A DNA stretch of 64,000 bases from Astrothelium macrocarpum (GCA_021030915.1 JAGEMR010000011.1:186001-250000); one strand, 5' to 3'; counted from the stretch's first letter, positions 34,106-46,054 are shown. Program-made: numbers and translations. The notes: a model not told the origin generated them from the letters alone.

Positions 34106-36269
34106 AGCAATGGAATACCAGTGGATGACAGAGAAGCTGACAATTCTACATGGCATCAAACGGCGTGCTCAAACCCGGACTTATAACACTGAAAATAAGT
34201 GGCTCGATGCTATACTCAGACAAAACGAGGTTCTGTCTTGATGTGAACGACTGCCCAATTCGCAGGACGAAATTCAGTGAGAAATCTATGAGATATATAC
34301 TCAACTTAGCATAAGTCTTTATGAAGGCAATCAATTACTTACACAAACATATAAAACTAAAAAACACGCCATTTTTTCTGTTAAGAAGCTTCCTGTCTGT
34401 GCACAACTGATTTGTATCGGGGTGCTACAGCGAACAGTGTTTGACAATCCTAAGACACCCCCAACATCGTTTTTCCATGCGTTTTGAGCTTAGATATCAG
34501 CTGTATCAGGATGCCTCGTCTTTCTATTTTTACAATAAAAAGCTCTCAAAGGACATGGGTGATTGGAACAAGGTAAGCCCTTGAGATGATAGAACTCTAA
34601 GTAATACTGCAGGTTGATTGAAACAATTTTGCTAGCGTAAAAGCGCGGAGAATATAATTGGTCATTTAAAGTTCGCTCATTCTTTAATCTCCTTCCTATA
34701 TTGACTAGCTTTTCGGTGAGTGACCCAATTGAGGGATTAGGTAAGATTTCCCCAGTTCTATCACCACTATTGTAAGCCTTGGTGGCCTCACGGAAGCTCA
34801 GGCATAAACTGCCTGAAAACGATCAGCAAAAGGTGTCTGCCTGCTACTGTTGGGCAGACACAGGGAGAGTGATACGACGGTGGTTTTTCTGTCCACCGTT
34901 CTTTCGATAAGTTTTTTTTTTGTGGTCTCATCCGACGTCATTCATGCGCAACTCTTATCCACAAAAAAAATGTGAAAACCCAATCGATAGCGCAATGCAT
35001 ACGGAAATTCCCTCAAGTTCCCTATACAAAGAAAACATTAGATGTTCAATCACTCGGCACGGCATCTCACATGCTCGGTAATCCGGTATGCTTCTGCACA
35101 ATCCTACGCTGTCTATTCAACGCTTCCGGTGTCCATCGATTCTCACCCACCTCATCTCTACCCCCACTCTTTGGGCAAAAGATAGCGTTCTCTGGGGTTC
35201 TGGAACTATGTCCATAAGAAATGTCTCACCTGGGAGCATTTTTACGCGTTCAGCGCAGCCACTTTTGGCGGCCATTCTCAAGCTGAAGTGCGTTGTGGTG
35301 CCTGGGTGTCAGACGTAGAGAGACAGCCTTATTGCTCTTGCAGAATGCCGAGGTATTTGGCCGAAGTTGAGTTGAGAGGCAGCCACTCGAAGGAGGTTGT
35401 TTGGGCAAAAGCACTATTCCAGGGGTTAGATGCGGGGCAGGGGGCCGCGCTGGCTGCATGAAACCATTCCGCCTTCGTCGAATAACTGAATCGGTATTAC
35501 AACCCGCCAAATCCACGATCCAAGTCTATGGTACACGCGGGTTTGCCACCATCATGCGGCCGTTGAATGACAGCGCGTCTGTCGTGCGAGTAAGGTAACG
35601 GTTCTCGTGAGGATGCAGAGAATGAATTGTTGAGATTGTACAACCACTCCGAATCTCCTTGGAAAGCATTTTACATCATCTCTGAAGAATCATCACCAAT
35701 TGTATAGCGGTTTACCGGTTTACCGGCCTCCCCCAACCCCCGATAATGACGTCTCTGTAGAAAAGCTGCATCATGCGGCCTTCACATTGACCACCACTTC
35801 TTCACTATGCTGTTAAGCCGTCCCTCCCGTGAACTCATACGGCGTTAGGTGCCAGTGAGCCCCCAGACCCGCGCCCAGGGCAGTGACGCACTAGCAACTT
35901 CCTGCATTAGACATCGCCGAGGTAGGTCGTCATCCACGCTCCGCTTAGCGGGGATCTAACAAGGGTAGGATGCCCAAAGGACGGCTCAAATTTGGGGTAC
36001 TCCAGATGGGGGAAGATCTAGTGTCAGTGCTCCTCTTGTCACGAGTTGACGGTGTGGGCGAGATTGCGAATGAAACTGAGCTAGATTGCATGTCGATTCG
36101 TCCGAGGCAATGGATCCCAGTTCCAGAAACGGCGTTTGAGTAGCATTATCTCCCTATTTATCTCGCGTAGTCTCTCCCCATATTTTGTTGGTTGTTTTTT
36201 CGTTACCAAAATATCTTTCTTGTTCCGGGGAACCATAGCCCTTGCTCTTGTTTCATCACCCTTTTCAAA
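34106..36269. other. 2.2 kb gene-poor region
   Basis: No supported gene. It contains two adjacent perfect hairpins (separate entry), T- and A-runs near 34910 and 34965, and a short direct repeat GGTTTACC at about 35709-35725. The open frames at 34972-35598 have no splice or domain support. A decayed gene or non-coding RNA cannot be excluded. Confidence 0.5.
34833..34899. other. Two adjacent perfect inverted repeats followed by a T-run
   Basis: The first hairpin has 9-bp arms GTGTCTGCC (34833-34841) and GGCAGACAC (34853-34861) around an 11-nt loop. The second has 7-bp arms ACGGTGG (34877-34883) and CCACCGT (34893-34899) around a 9-nt loop. A run of about ten T follows near 34912. The layout could be a structured RNA ending at a polymerase III-type T-run, but no box A or B or known snRNA motif was recognised. 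Confidence 0.4.
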
Positions 36270-37478
36270 ATGGCAGAGAACCACATCGAACGTTTGCAGA
36301 CTGGCGACCTTGAGTTGGGAGCAACAGAAGCAGCTCAAAGGCACGTAGCCCGAAAGGTAGTCCAGCCAGCCCCAGTAACTCAGCGAAAACTCGATTTTGA
36401 GCATTCGCGACCACGGTGGTTAAGAGAATGCATGGCCGAAGCAACTGGAGTGTTTTTCTATGGTACGTCCAGTTCGTCTTTGACATGTTATCATGATATC
36501 GCTGACACCACGATAGTGTACCCTGGAATTGCCGCAACAGCCAACTTCCTCCTCAACAAAGCCAATCCTGCATATAGTTCTTTCTTTCAAATCGGTTGGG
36601 CATATGCCATAGGCATTGCATTCGCAATCATCACTTGCGCTCCGACTTCTGGTGGCCATTTCAATCCTGGTAAGCCAATATGCTGCTCATGCCATGCCGA
36701 AAATTGTTTCCAACTAATGGTTTCCCACTAGCCATTACACTCTGCTTCTGGTTCTGGCAAGGCTTTCCTCTGAAAAAGGTTCCCTACTATATCTTCTCCC
36801 AAATCTTCGGTGCCTTTATTGCCGGTCTGCTGGTTATGGGACAATATCATGAACAAATTGCCGAATTCAAGGCACTGACACTGGAGGCTGGGCTTCCACT
36901 GGTATCTGCAAGTGGTCCTGCTGGCATTCTTTGCACCTTTCCGCAACCCACACAAACCAACCAGGGATTCCTCTTCATGATCGAATTTTTTGTTGATAGC
37001 TTCATTGTAGGCTCTCTCTCCACGACTCGTTCGCTATATTCGATTGACATTTTTATAGGGCATCGTTATCTGGGCCTGCCTTGACCCAGCGAATCCTTTT
37101 GTATCACCTCAGTCTGCACCCTTCACAATAGGCCTTGCCTACGCCGTCATGGTTTGGGGATTTGCCGATATTAGCATCAGCACCAACCTGGCTCGTGACC
37201 TTGGTACTCGTATTGTGGCTGCTATCTTCTTTGGTGGAGAGGCTTTCTCAGTTGATAATGGATACCCTTGGATTAGTGTATTCGTCAACGTTCCTGCCAC
37301 CTTGTTTGCAACCGGCTACTACGAAATGTTGATGAGAGACAGTCTGAAGAAAATTGGATCTGGTCACGCGGTTCATGAAGGTGGTGAAGAGGGGTTGAGC
37401 AGACATCTTAGCAGAAAGGGAGTGATTGACAGCGATATGCCGACCATCGTGGAGAGCAGAAGCAAAAGCGAGTATTAA
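36270..37478 (+). CDS. Aquaporin / aquaglyceroporin (MIP family), 346 aa
   Basis: Exons 36270-36462, 36517-36669, 36732-37006 and 37059-37478. Six membrane helices can be followed, from ECMAEATGVFFYGVYPGIAA to PWISVFVNVPATLFATGYYE. The first pore motif is SGGHFNPA (Asn114-Pro-Ala116), with its Ala codon split by an intron; an unspliced reading would wrongly give NPG. The second pore motif is STNLARDLGTR (Asn250-Leu-Ala252), so Pro is replaced by Leu, a variation I recall in other fungal MIP proteins. Family members conduct water, glycerol or other small solutes across the plasma membrane. The N-terminal 50 residues and the C-terminal 40 are hydrophilic and probably cytosolic. Introns are 52-62 bp and all joins are in frame. 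Confidence 0.9.
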
Positions 37479-38311
37479 AGAATTCGAAAAGGGAACTGCG
37501 GTTTCTTAAACCCTATGAAAACAGATATTTTAGCCGGTGGTTTTATACTTCTCTATGTTTCAACAGGTTTGGGGATATACTATTAGATTACCACAGATGG
37601 AAAACCATAGCCTTTTGTTCTCGGAAGCTTACTGCTATTCAATGATCTAAATATGAGTCATGTTAATGCGCATTGAATAGGCTTGCTTACAAAAGTGTAC
37701 TGGTACCATGACAAAATGCTCTTTCATTCTGGTATTAAATCGGATTATGGCCGTACCAAAGTCACAGGGTAAAATACTTATCTGTCCATAAGCGTTGCAT
37801 TTCGTATGTCGCTTGTCTGGAGCGGTCCTTGATATATGAATATTTAACATTGTTGTGAAATAGTAATCATGATTTGGCCGAGGTGCCCAAGTCCGTGAGC
37901 CGAGCACGAACTTCGCTGTAACTGCATACACCCTCTTAGGTACCCATTCAACGGCTCGTCCACATTTGCAGGTACCTTTTCAAATTCTTGACTAGAGTCT
38001 GGCTTGCCATGTATTGTGCGTTTCGCTTTACAGATTGATGTACACCACGACATGCCGATATTGAAGGTGCGTATGTATATCAAAGCTAATATCTAAATCT
38101 ATGATTGATTCCCACCTATTTATATAGGAAATTTTCCCAAACTCTGATTCATGTTTGCCTCAAGCTGATATTGTGTCCGTGTCAAAATGTGGCACAATTT
38201 CAAAGCATGAGAGGCAGTATTACTCTCCGCTATCCGAGTGAGTCAGGCATCCAAAATGTATGTATCTATGCCAGACGCAAAGAAGATGGCGGTTGTCCTA
38301 TAGACTGATTT
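37479..38311. other. Convergent intergenic region, no gene seen
   Basis: AT-rich; short open frames only. Confidence 0.55.
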
Positions 38312-38764
38312 TCATACCTTGACGTACTTGCTATGGGAGCCTGTGGCGATGATTGCGCCAGGTTTGCCTTGCTCGTCAAGCTTGTATATGGTAGCAGTCG
38401 TAAAACCTAAAGTGCCTCCGACTTTGTTCGCTCTGCCCTCGACCTCAACCCAATCACCCTCTTTAGCGCTTGACAGATACGTGACATGGATATCAGTCGA
38501 AACACCAGTCTTCTCCCGGAGGTCGTAGGAAGCTATTGCCATACCCCCAATCCAATCAATGAGTGTGGCAGACACAGCTCCGTGTAGTCCTCCACGAGAG
38601 TTGACATGATTCTTTCGTAACTGAACACGGGCCTTGACAGTACCTTTTGTTGCGGATGTGATCCGAGCATCGCTAAGAAGAAATTCATAGATGGGAGAAT
38701 TGGGCTTTTGATTGTCAAATAGTTGACGGACGTGGTCCAATTCTGATGTCGTATCTGCAGACAT
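38312..38764 (-). CDS. Hotdog-fold acyl-CoA thioesterase (4HBT/THEM2-like), 150 aa
   Basis: Intronless. The hotdog signature is clear: HVNSRGGLHGAVSATLIDWI in the first half, then TDIHVTYLSSAKEGDWVEVE and GTLGFTTATIYKLD. Conserved Asn and His-Gly around residues 53-60 and Asp70 on the long helix match the catalytic set of THEM2/PaaI-like thioesterases. These hydrolyse acyl-CoA thioesters, often medium- or long-chain or phenylacetyl-type. No targeting peptide is obvious. The extreme C-terminus (SKYVKV) is followed immediately by a stop. The gene is divergent from the DDHD phospholipase gene 640 bp away, so both could concern lipid metabolism, but this is only an association. Confidence 0.88.
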   Translation of the reverse strand: MSADTTSELDHVRQLFDNQKPNSPIYEFLLSDARITSATKGTVKARVQLRKNHVNSRGGLHGAVSATLIDWIGGMAIASYDLREKTGVSTDIHVTYLSSAKEGDWVEVEGRANKVGGTLGFTTATIYKLDEQGKPGAIIATGSHSKYVKV

Positions 38765-39403
38765 TACTAGGAGGGTAAAAGAGGTCTAAATCAAGATTGA
38801 GCAGAAATGGCTTTGCTATCAACCTCAGTAAAGATACAAGCTAGAAACTGAAAGGTGGACAAGTTTTTCGAATCAAACCTCTTCAAGGGTATGCATGAGG
38901 CAATGATGGTTGGGAGCGAATTGGGAATCGATCTTCTCGATGGCAGAACTGTGAGATTGCAACAGCTCTTGAATTTCCCGTTCGAATTCAATGGTGTGAA
39001 AAGAAAATGAAAGAGATTCCGGACCGGACATGGGCCACTTCAGCCGTGGTACCAAAGGGTCTAGTGTTTCCGCTGATCAGCCTTAGCAACGCTCGACGTC
39101 ACATGTACCAACAGGAATTCACCAGCTGGTGAGCTGGTTGCTCGATCTGGATGACCAACTGTCTTTTGCTTCAGCTGCGCTGAACCTAGTCGTTCCTTGC
39201 CCCGAAAGTGCACGTCGTTCATTCCTTTTGCCCATCCTACTCGGTCAAAGCTCCAAACATCCACGTTGGCCCGATTCGCAAAGTTACTTTTACATCTACT
39301 CCGTCGTAGAGTTCCAGCCCTTTCTCAATCATACGAGCAACTTGACACACCGACAAACTGGATCTCAAAAGCAGGCGCCGGCATTGGCCGGTTGCCAAGC
39401 AAA
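38765..39403. other. Divergent promoter region between thioesterase and DDHD phospholipase genes
   Basis: Both genes start at the edges of this spacer. Open frames inside it extend into the phospholipase gene but lack support. Confidence 0.55.
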
Positions 39404-42400
39404 ATGTCAAATCCTGAGAGCAAATTGTCTGAAAATAAACAGACCTCGTACCTTACCGCAGGAATCAGTGCCTTGTCACCGTGGAGTTCTAGAAGCGCAT
39501 CACCGAAGCAAGATCAAGACAGCCAAAAACCAACAGAACCTGCACTTGCTTCAACAAAAGGAGGCGATCACACAGTGAGCCATAAACACAGATTAAGTTT
39601 GAGGAAATATCCACGCGACTGCCCTATGCTTGACGTTCAGTGGTTTCATGCAGTAGACGTAAGTTTTACTCTATCCTTTGTTTCCTTGGTTAAGGCTCTT
39701 GATCATGTCATTCACATGGGCCCGAATACTTCAGTTCCCTAAGCGCAAACCAAATCCAACTGGCGAAGCGATCTCCGATCAGAAGCCTCAACCTCCACCC
39801 AAAAAGTACACTGCCTTTTCGAGAAAAGATTCTAAGGCTCTGGAAGCAGCATTCCAAAGTTTTATTGACGAAGAGGATAAAGTCGAACGCAGCAAACTAC
39901 ATCAAGAGATCGCGCAGGATGATGGTGATCTGGGATCAACTCCTCAACCTCGATCGGATGGAACACAAAATACAAATTTGAACAATGATGAGAATGGCGA
40001 GAATGGTCACACGGTCAAAGTCCCAGTCAATGAAGATTTCCTTTTTGACGTAGATATTGAGAGACGCGAACTGGCTCCGACATATTGGCTTGGACCAGTC
40101 TATGAGGTTCGAAGAGGGTCGTGGTTTTTTCAGGGTACGTGTGCCACAATTAGTGCACAATATTGATATGCTAAGTGTCGTAGAGGGTTCTACATTAAAG
40201 CCATGTGACGAAAATTTAGCCACCCAGCTTGAAGAAGGCTACCTCAAGGTCAGGCCATGGCGATTTCCTCCACCAAGTAGTCATAAGAGAAATACCTCTC
40301 AGTCAAGATCAGATCTAGCGTCGGGGTCTAAAAGCAGCACTCCGGGAGTCAATACACCCAGCTCTCCTATAGGTAGCCCGACAGCATCCGGCCCAAAACT
40401 GGACGTACAATCAATTGGCGAAGCTCTTGGCGACAGTTCGGCTCAGCCACAAACCAAGACTCACCGTCTGTTTGGGGCTCACATGAACTCGGTAGTAACA
40501 TATCAAGATGCAACGACAGCTTGGGTGCTTACCGATGATTTCCTTTCCAGAATGAGTAGCACTATGTATGAGCGTTTCGCAGGAGGTGGCCATTTTGCTG
40601 GTGTCAAGATGATTAGAGGCTATTCAGCTCTTTCCAAAAAAGGCTCCAGTGAGAAGGACAAAGGCAGTCCTTCTCGTGCAGATGGCTCTGAGGACAAGGA
40701 CAAAAATGAAAAAGACGAAAACTTGGATCGCCCACGACAAATTCGTACCCGATCGAAATCCGACTCTCATCATGATCCACGTAGATTATCAGTTGACATT
40801 GGCCATGATCAAGCTGTCAGCCCGACGGAGACAGACAAGCGAAGGCAAGGCCTTGAGCGGCAAATTTCTAGCCTCGTATCCGCTCATGATAGTCGCGAAG
40901 CCCAGGAAGAAGAAATACGTAAACGTGACGAGCGCGAGATTCAAGACGACTACCAAGATCAAGATGCATCTGAACAAGGTCGTGAGATAGAGCATCTTAT
41001 TTTCGTGACTCATGGCATTGGGCAACGACTAGGACTCCGTACTGAAAGTATCAACTTTGTCCATGATGTCAATACTCTTCGCAAAACTTTGAAGACAGTG
41101 TACGCATCTTCGGCCGACCTGCAAGCTCTCAATAACGAGATTGATACGATGCCTAAAAATTGCCGCGTCCAAGTACTGCCAATCTGCTGGCGACACAAGC
41201 TAGACTTTCCAAAGCAGAGTCTACGACATAATAGAAAGGAACATGACCTTGGTGACACAGAATTCGATGAGGATGAAGACTATCCCAATCTAGAGGATAT
41301 CACTGTGGAGGGTATTCCAACAGTCAGAAATCTCCTTACTGATCTTGCCCTTGACATACTCTTGTACCAAAGTGCTGCGTACAAAGACCACATTGCTAGG
41401 ATTGTTCGACAAGAATGCAATCGAATATTCAAGTTATTCAAAGAGCGTAATCCAGGGTTCAAGGGTAAAGTTAGCCTAATAGGTCATTCATTGGGATCTG
41501 CGATTATGTTTGATATTCTTTGCGAACAGAAGGATCCAACGACCCATGTTCGTAGGCAAAATTCGGTACGACGTCGACGAGATGAGTCCGGATCTCAGCT
41601 CGAATTTGAAGTTGAAGACTTCTATAGTCTCGGCTCACCAATTGCTCTATTTCAGATGCTAAAAGGTCGGACTGTCGAAGCACGTCAATCCGGCAACAGC
41701 GTTTCGTCTGATATTTCGCTCGGAGACGGCAGTATCGACCCATTTGACTCAGGTTCAGCCGGGCCAAAATTAGCAAAACCACCTACTTTTACAGAAGTCA
41801 CGACATCTTCTCCAAAGTGCAATCAATTCTTCAATATCTTCCATCCCACAGATCCGATCGCTTACCGCCTGGAACCCCTCATCTCACCTGCTATGGCGTC
41901 GCTAAAGCCTCAGCCATTGCCCACCATTAAACGTACTTTTGGCGCCGCGGTCGGCCAAGGAATCTCGGGAATCGGTTCAAGTGTTGGCAAAAGCGTTTCT
42001 GGGCTGTGGTCAAGCTTCAGCTCTGGCATTGCTAGTTCCCTGTTGAATCGCAGCCTTGGTTTGACGGCAGAGGACACGTCAAATGCCAAAGCTGGCGCTG
42101 CGAATCAGCAATCTCGTGTTCCGCTTTCCATGGTAGTCAAGAGTACAAATGCCAATCCCAGTAATGTAACTACTCTACAGCCACTTCCAAAAGAATTGGC
42201 AAATGCAAACTCTTCAGGATCTATCGGGACCGATGGAGAGCAAGCGTACCCAGCGGAGATTGCACTTTTAAAAGGCGAGACTGGGGTACATCCACCTACA
42301 CGGCTGGACGAAACGCTTGAGACGCTGTATTCGGGATTTGAAAAGAGAAGAAGAAGCCATGTAAGCGATGCTGACGTTCGAGATTTGGGAGAGAACCCCG

Positions 42401-42873
42401 AATGGAGAGATGCAGAGGAGAGGGGCAAGAAATTAAGAAGAGAGGAGGCCAAAGTAAGGGCTTTGAATAGCAATGGGCGAGTGGATTATAGCATCCAAGA
42501 GTAAGTCTTATCTTTGACCTCGGGGATATCCTCAGCCCTTGCAGATGTCACATCTATGAACGCCATTGCTCAATAAGAAGTGCTTCGTTGTTTCGATGCT
42601 TCGAAAGTGCGTTGGGCATCTCTCGAACATGCGACGGCTGATTTTTACTTTTTTAATTGCACCCACTTGGTGTCGTCGACTATAGTCAAAATCGTTATGA
42701 ACGGAACTAACAGCAATTATAGGACTTCATTTGGCCTCGATGTGATTGGAGGCATCGCGTCACACATCATGTATTGGAGCGACGAGGACGTGAGCCATTT
42801 CATTATCAGCCAACTTCTATCTAGACAGCGAGTACTTCGGCAAACGGAAAATGATGGGCAAATTAAAATATAG
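39404..42873 (+). CDS. DDHD-domain phospholipase A1 (PA-PLA1 type), 1040 aa
   Basis: Exons 39404-39658, 39735-40134, 40184-42500 and 42723-42873. The N-terminal part carries the WWE-like and linker signatures of intracellular PLA1 (DCPMLDVQWFHAVD, YWLGPVYEVRRGSWFFQ, KPCDENLATQLEEGYLK). The lipase elbow is GHSLGSAIMFDIL with nucleophile Ser654. The C-terminal DDHD region follows (DFYSLGSPIALFQ, FNIFHPTDPIAYRLEPLI). A continuous reading would stop right after RVDYSIQE. The missing end of the DDHD domain lies downstream as ETSFGLDVIGGIASHIMYWS, joined by a GTAAGT donor at 42501 and a TTATAG acceptor; this 222 bp intron is long for the window. Family members hydrolyse phosphatidic acid and other phospholipids at ER-Golgi or mitochondrial membranes. 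Related yeast protein: the Ddl1 type. Confidence 0.88.
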
Positions 42874-43786
42874 AGGATAGATTCATCATGCAAAATCGGG
42901 CGTTGGAAAATGTCGCTCTTCATAAGTCTGGCGGATATGGGAAATTGGGGGCCCGAGTGAATTCTCAACTTACGTCATATTAAAAGGGGATAGTTTTTGG
43001 CCGAATTAAGCCTGTCCTCGCTCAATTCAATACTGATCAATTTCTGACGCAAAAGAACTGTCCACTTCAGTGTTCATGACTAAAGGTAAAAGGTATTTGG
43101 CTGGCAAAGGGGGTAGGAAAATAAAATTTCCGTAGATCTATGAACAAAGAAGCCTAGTACTCAATAAAGCCAAGACTGCCCAGTCTACGGAGGATGTAAC
43201 AGAGGGAGGCTACGGACGTTGCCAATGTTACGTCACGGGACTCGGCCTGACGTTGTTCTCCACACTTTGCTGAGCGGAAGTGGCTTGGTTTGGAACCATT
43301 TTTTATCCGCCTCTAAGAATAGACATTCGGCCCTGGGTTTGGCATCTTTTGGGACCTATGCAACGATGGGCTTCCATTGCTACCTTGGGTTCCTTACAGT
43401 TCCAAGTCCAGATATGGTCAAGTCATGTGTCGTACTTCTGACTTCCCAGTGAAGGTCCATGAGCATTGCACACTTAGTTCGCAGCAGGCAAGATCCCCAA
43501 GGTCCTTCCTCGTATCCCTTCCGAACTTGCCTCTCGTAAAAGTAGTGGCAGCGCATCCGGGATATTCTCACTTCACTGTCATTCGGCATCCATCGGAAAG
43601 AGAAGTAGCTCTCAAGGCAGGGAGGGAGAGTATAAAGGTTTCTTTGCGCCGCTGCATCTCAGTTATCCTTCATCCAGTCTTCACTTTGCTACTCAAACAT
43701 CCGTACTCAGTACTTTAATCTTTAATTAATTTCACATCTCAATAACATCACCCTTCCTCCTCACATCCAAATCAATACTATCAAAA
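42874..43786. other. Intergenic and promoter region of the cerato-platanin gene
   Basis: The right end carries a TATA box and an A/C/T-rich leader. No gene was seen. Confidence 0.55.
43631..43636 (+). promoter_or_regulatory. TATA box of the cerato-platanin gene
   Basis: TATAAA in GAGTATAAAGG, 156 bp upstream of the ATG. It is followed by a pyrimidine-rich leader ending in TATCAAAA before the start, typical of highly expressed fungal genes. Confidence 0.6.
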
Positions 43787-44233
43787 ATGAAGTCCTTCAG
43801 CGCCATCCTCGCCATCTTGGCCACCGCTGCTTCCGCCGTCACTGTCTCCTACGACACCGGCTACGACGAGTCATCCCGCACACTGGACGACGTCGCCTGC
43901 TCCGACGGCGCCAACGGTCTCATCACCCGCTACGGATACCAGACTCAGGGAAATGTGCCCAGCTTCCCCTATGTGGGCGGCTGGCAGAACATTGCGGGCT
44001 GGAACAGCGCCTCTTGCGGCCAATGCCTGAGCGTCACCTACAACAGCAACACCATTTATGTCACGGCCATCGACCACACCGCGGAGGGTGTCAACTTGAG
44101 CGAGGAGGCCATGAATGCTTTGACCAATGGCAATGCGGTGCAGTTTGGACGTGTTGATGCGACGGTTACCCCGGTGGATTTCTCCAACTGCAAGCTTCCT
44201 CACGCCAAGCGCGCAGCCGAGTTTAAGGCATAG
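43787..44233 (+). CDS. Cerato-platanin family secreted protein, 148 aa
   Basis: Intronless. A signal peptide (MKSFSAILAILATAASA) precedes the family start VTVSYDTGYDESSRTLDDVA. Four cysteines occur at 38, 77, 80 and 135, the number and spacing of cerato-platanins, with SCGQC in the middle. Further signatures are GLITRYGYQTQG, AIDHTAEGVN and AMNALTNGNAVQFGRVDA. These small secreted proteins bind chitin fragments, loosen cell walls and in plant-associated fungi trigger or modulate plant defence. Codon use is strongly C-ending and the upstream TATA box suggests high expression. The C-terminus extends about 12 residues beyond the last Cys and includes a Lys-Arg pair (HAKRAAEFKA), which could be a processing site. 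Confidence 0.95.
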   Translation: MKSFSAILAILATAASAVTVSYDTGYDESSRTLDDVACSDGANGLITRYGYQTQGNVPSFPYVGGWQNIAGWNSASCGQCLSVTYNSNTIYVTAIDHTAEGVNLSEEAMNALTNGNAVQFGRVDATVTPVDFSNCKLPHAKRAAEFKA

Positions 44234-46054
44234 GGTTCAGGATTTGACGACGGACAGAATGCATATGAAGGGGTAGGAACGTGGTAATTGTGTTAGCTCT
44301 GTGTTCTTTGAGCTTGTTTTAATTTGCATCGGGGTGGATGGGCGATAGTTTAATTGCATGGGATTGGAGTTCTGTCAGCGCAATGCATCATTCAGAACGA
44401 AATAGCATCTCTCTTTCCCTTAGAACCTCGGGTCAAACAAGCTATCATTCCTTTCACATGCGTTTGGTGCGTGCCTACGATCTTAATAAAACGATTTGTC
44501 TACTTTTCCGTCACTGATGAGCGATACTTCTGTAACCGTCTGCGAATTCACGATGCTCACTGGTGATAGCGTAAGCGATTCAGGTAATGGCAGGGCCATT
44601 ATCTTCAAAGCAACTTTGAAGGGGTTCCTGAGTTTAGCAGCAATAGAATAGCCTGAACTCGTTCTGGACTGCCTGCTGTGCTCTGGTTGTGGAGCAACGA
44701 TGACGAAATTGCAGGACCGCTGCTGCATGGCCGCGCCAATAGTATCTTCCATATTATCGAGACAAATCCATTGGCTGTGAGGAACGTGAGCAATGATCAC
44801 CCTGCCAAGACTACTGTCGCTTTCTCGGCACCCATTGTGTAAGCCCGCGATGAAGGGTAGATCATGCTTTGGACGCTCGTGTGAATCGAGGAGTCGAGAG
44901 AGGTAAGCATCATTCATTTCTAATCAAGTCTTTTTTCCTATGAATCGTATTTGAGAAAAATTATTCTTGTAAAGCAAGTAGTAGAGTGTTGCGCACAGTG
45001 GGACAAAACGTTCAAAGCGAATATGGATGCAGCTGAACATCTTGACCGATGAAAAGTTCTCCGAGGAGATTCGCTTTGAAATTGGCAATCTGGGATTGGT
45101 CGCCGGCTCGCAACAGCATCCGTCCAAGGCCAGGGCACCGCATTCTTTGCGGATTCTTGGAACACAGTTGGTAGGATCTTGTCTTCACGCATGCGCAAGA
45201 GCTAATTCCAACGACACGACATTTCGCCGATCAACGATTCTGCAGGCTGTGGGTGGTTCTATCGGAAAGCAAGGGCACGTCCTAATTAGGTGGACCGCAT
45301 TCTGTTACTTTGATATGAGTGTTGGACAGGGGACCAATTGCGTGCTTCGCCATCTATCTTTTGTGTCTCCGCAGATCTTTCCTGAAGTGGATCAGCGAAA
45401 CAGCGCGAACCGCTTTTGGCTGAACAGAATAAGAAAAATGAAATAAGCTTATCTTAATTTTACCTTTTGCGACTAAATGGCTCCCACAAATGCGGATGAT
45501 CGCCCCCACTATATATCTCACAGATGGTGATTCGCTCCAGGATATGCGATCACCATCCTAGCCGTTCATCCCAATGCAGTGCGGAATCCCAGCTGGGAAT
45601 CACAACGACACTGCAGCATCCCAGCAAGCTCTGAACACTATTTGTAAACCTCAAGAGGCTGTCAATCAGAGATGCAGTGAAGATTTCAAATATCTGAATC
45701 TTCCCCTGGCCAGATACGACTGCTCCTCTCACGAACTTAGCAAGGTACATCTCGATAGACCAGTAAGACGTCGCAATCAGTTCCACTGAGGCAAAAAGGA
45801 ACAACTATCGAGGTGGCGACGATAGCCGTTCCACTCCGGAAACGGTCCTCAAATAGGGTAGACTGTTTTGGAAACAAGCACAAGTTCAGCATGGATTGGA
45901 AGCCACAGAAGCCACATCATGGTGTGCTCAAACCTTGAACCATTGCCTCGGCGAACAAACTTTAGACCGTGAAAGAGCGGGAAGAGAGATCAAGACAAGA
46001 GTATATAAAACCATGACAAACCTGTTCTGATGAATCTCCATCTGATTGATATCC
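44234..46054. other. 1.8 kb region with no intact gene
   Basis: On the minus strand a 215-codon frame (45127-44483) is interrupted by a single TGA at 44924-44926. It could be the remnant of a gene, but I recognise no domain and list it only as a possibility. Other open frames are short. Confidence 0.45.
46002..46010 (+). promoter_or_regulatory. TATA box of the heme-thiolate peroxidase gene
   Basis: TATATAAAA about 45 bp upstream of the ATG at 46055. Confidence 0.5.

Noticed and set aside
36660..36672. NPG pore motif in the aquaporin
   Set aside because: It results from reading into the intron; the spliced codon is Ala, giving the normal NPA.
43219..43718. Open frames upstream of cerato-platanin
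   Set aside because: They overlap the TATA box and leader, and have no family resemblance.
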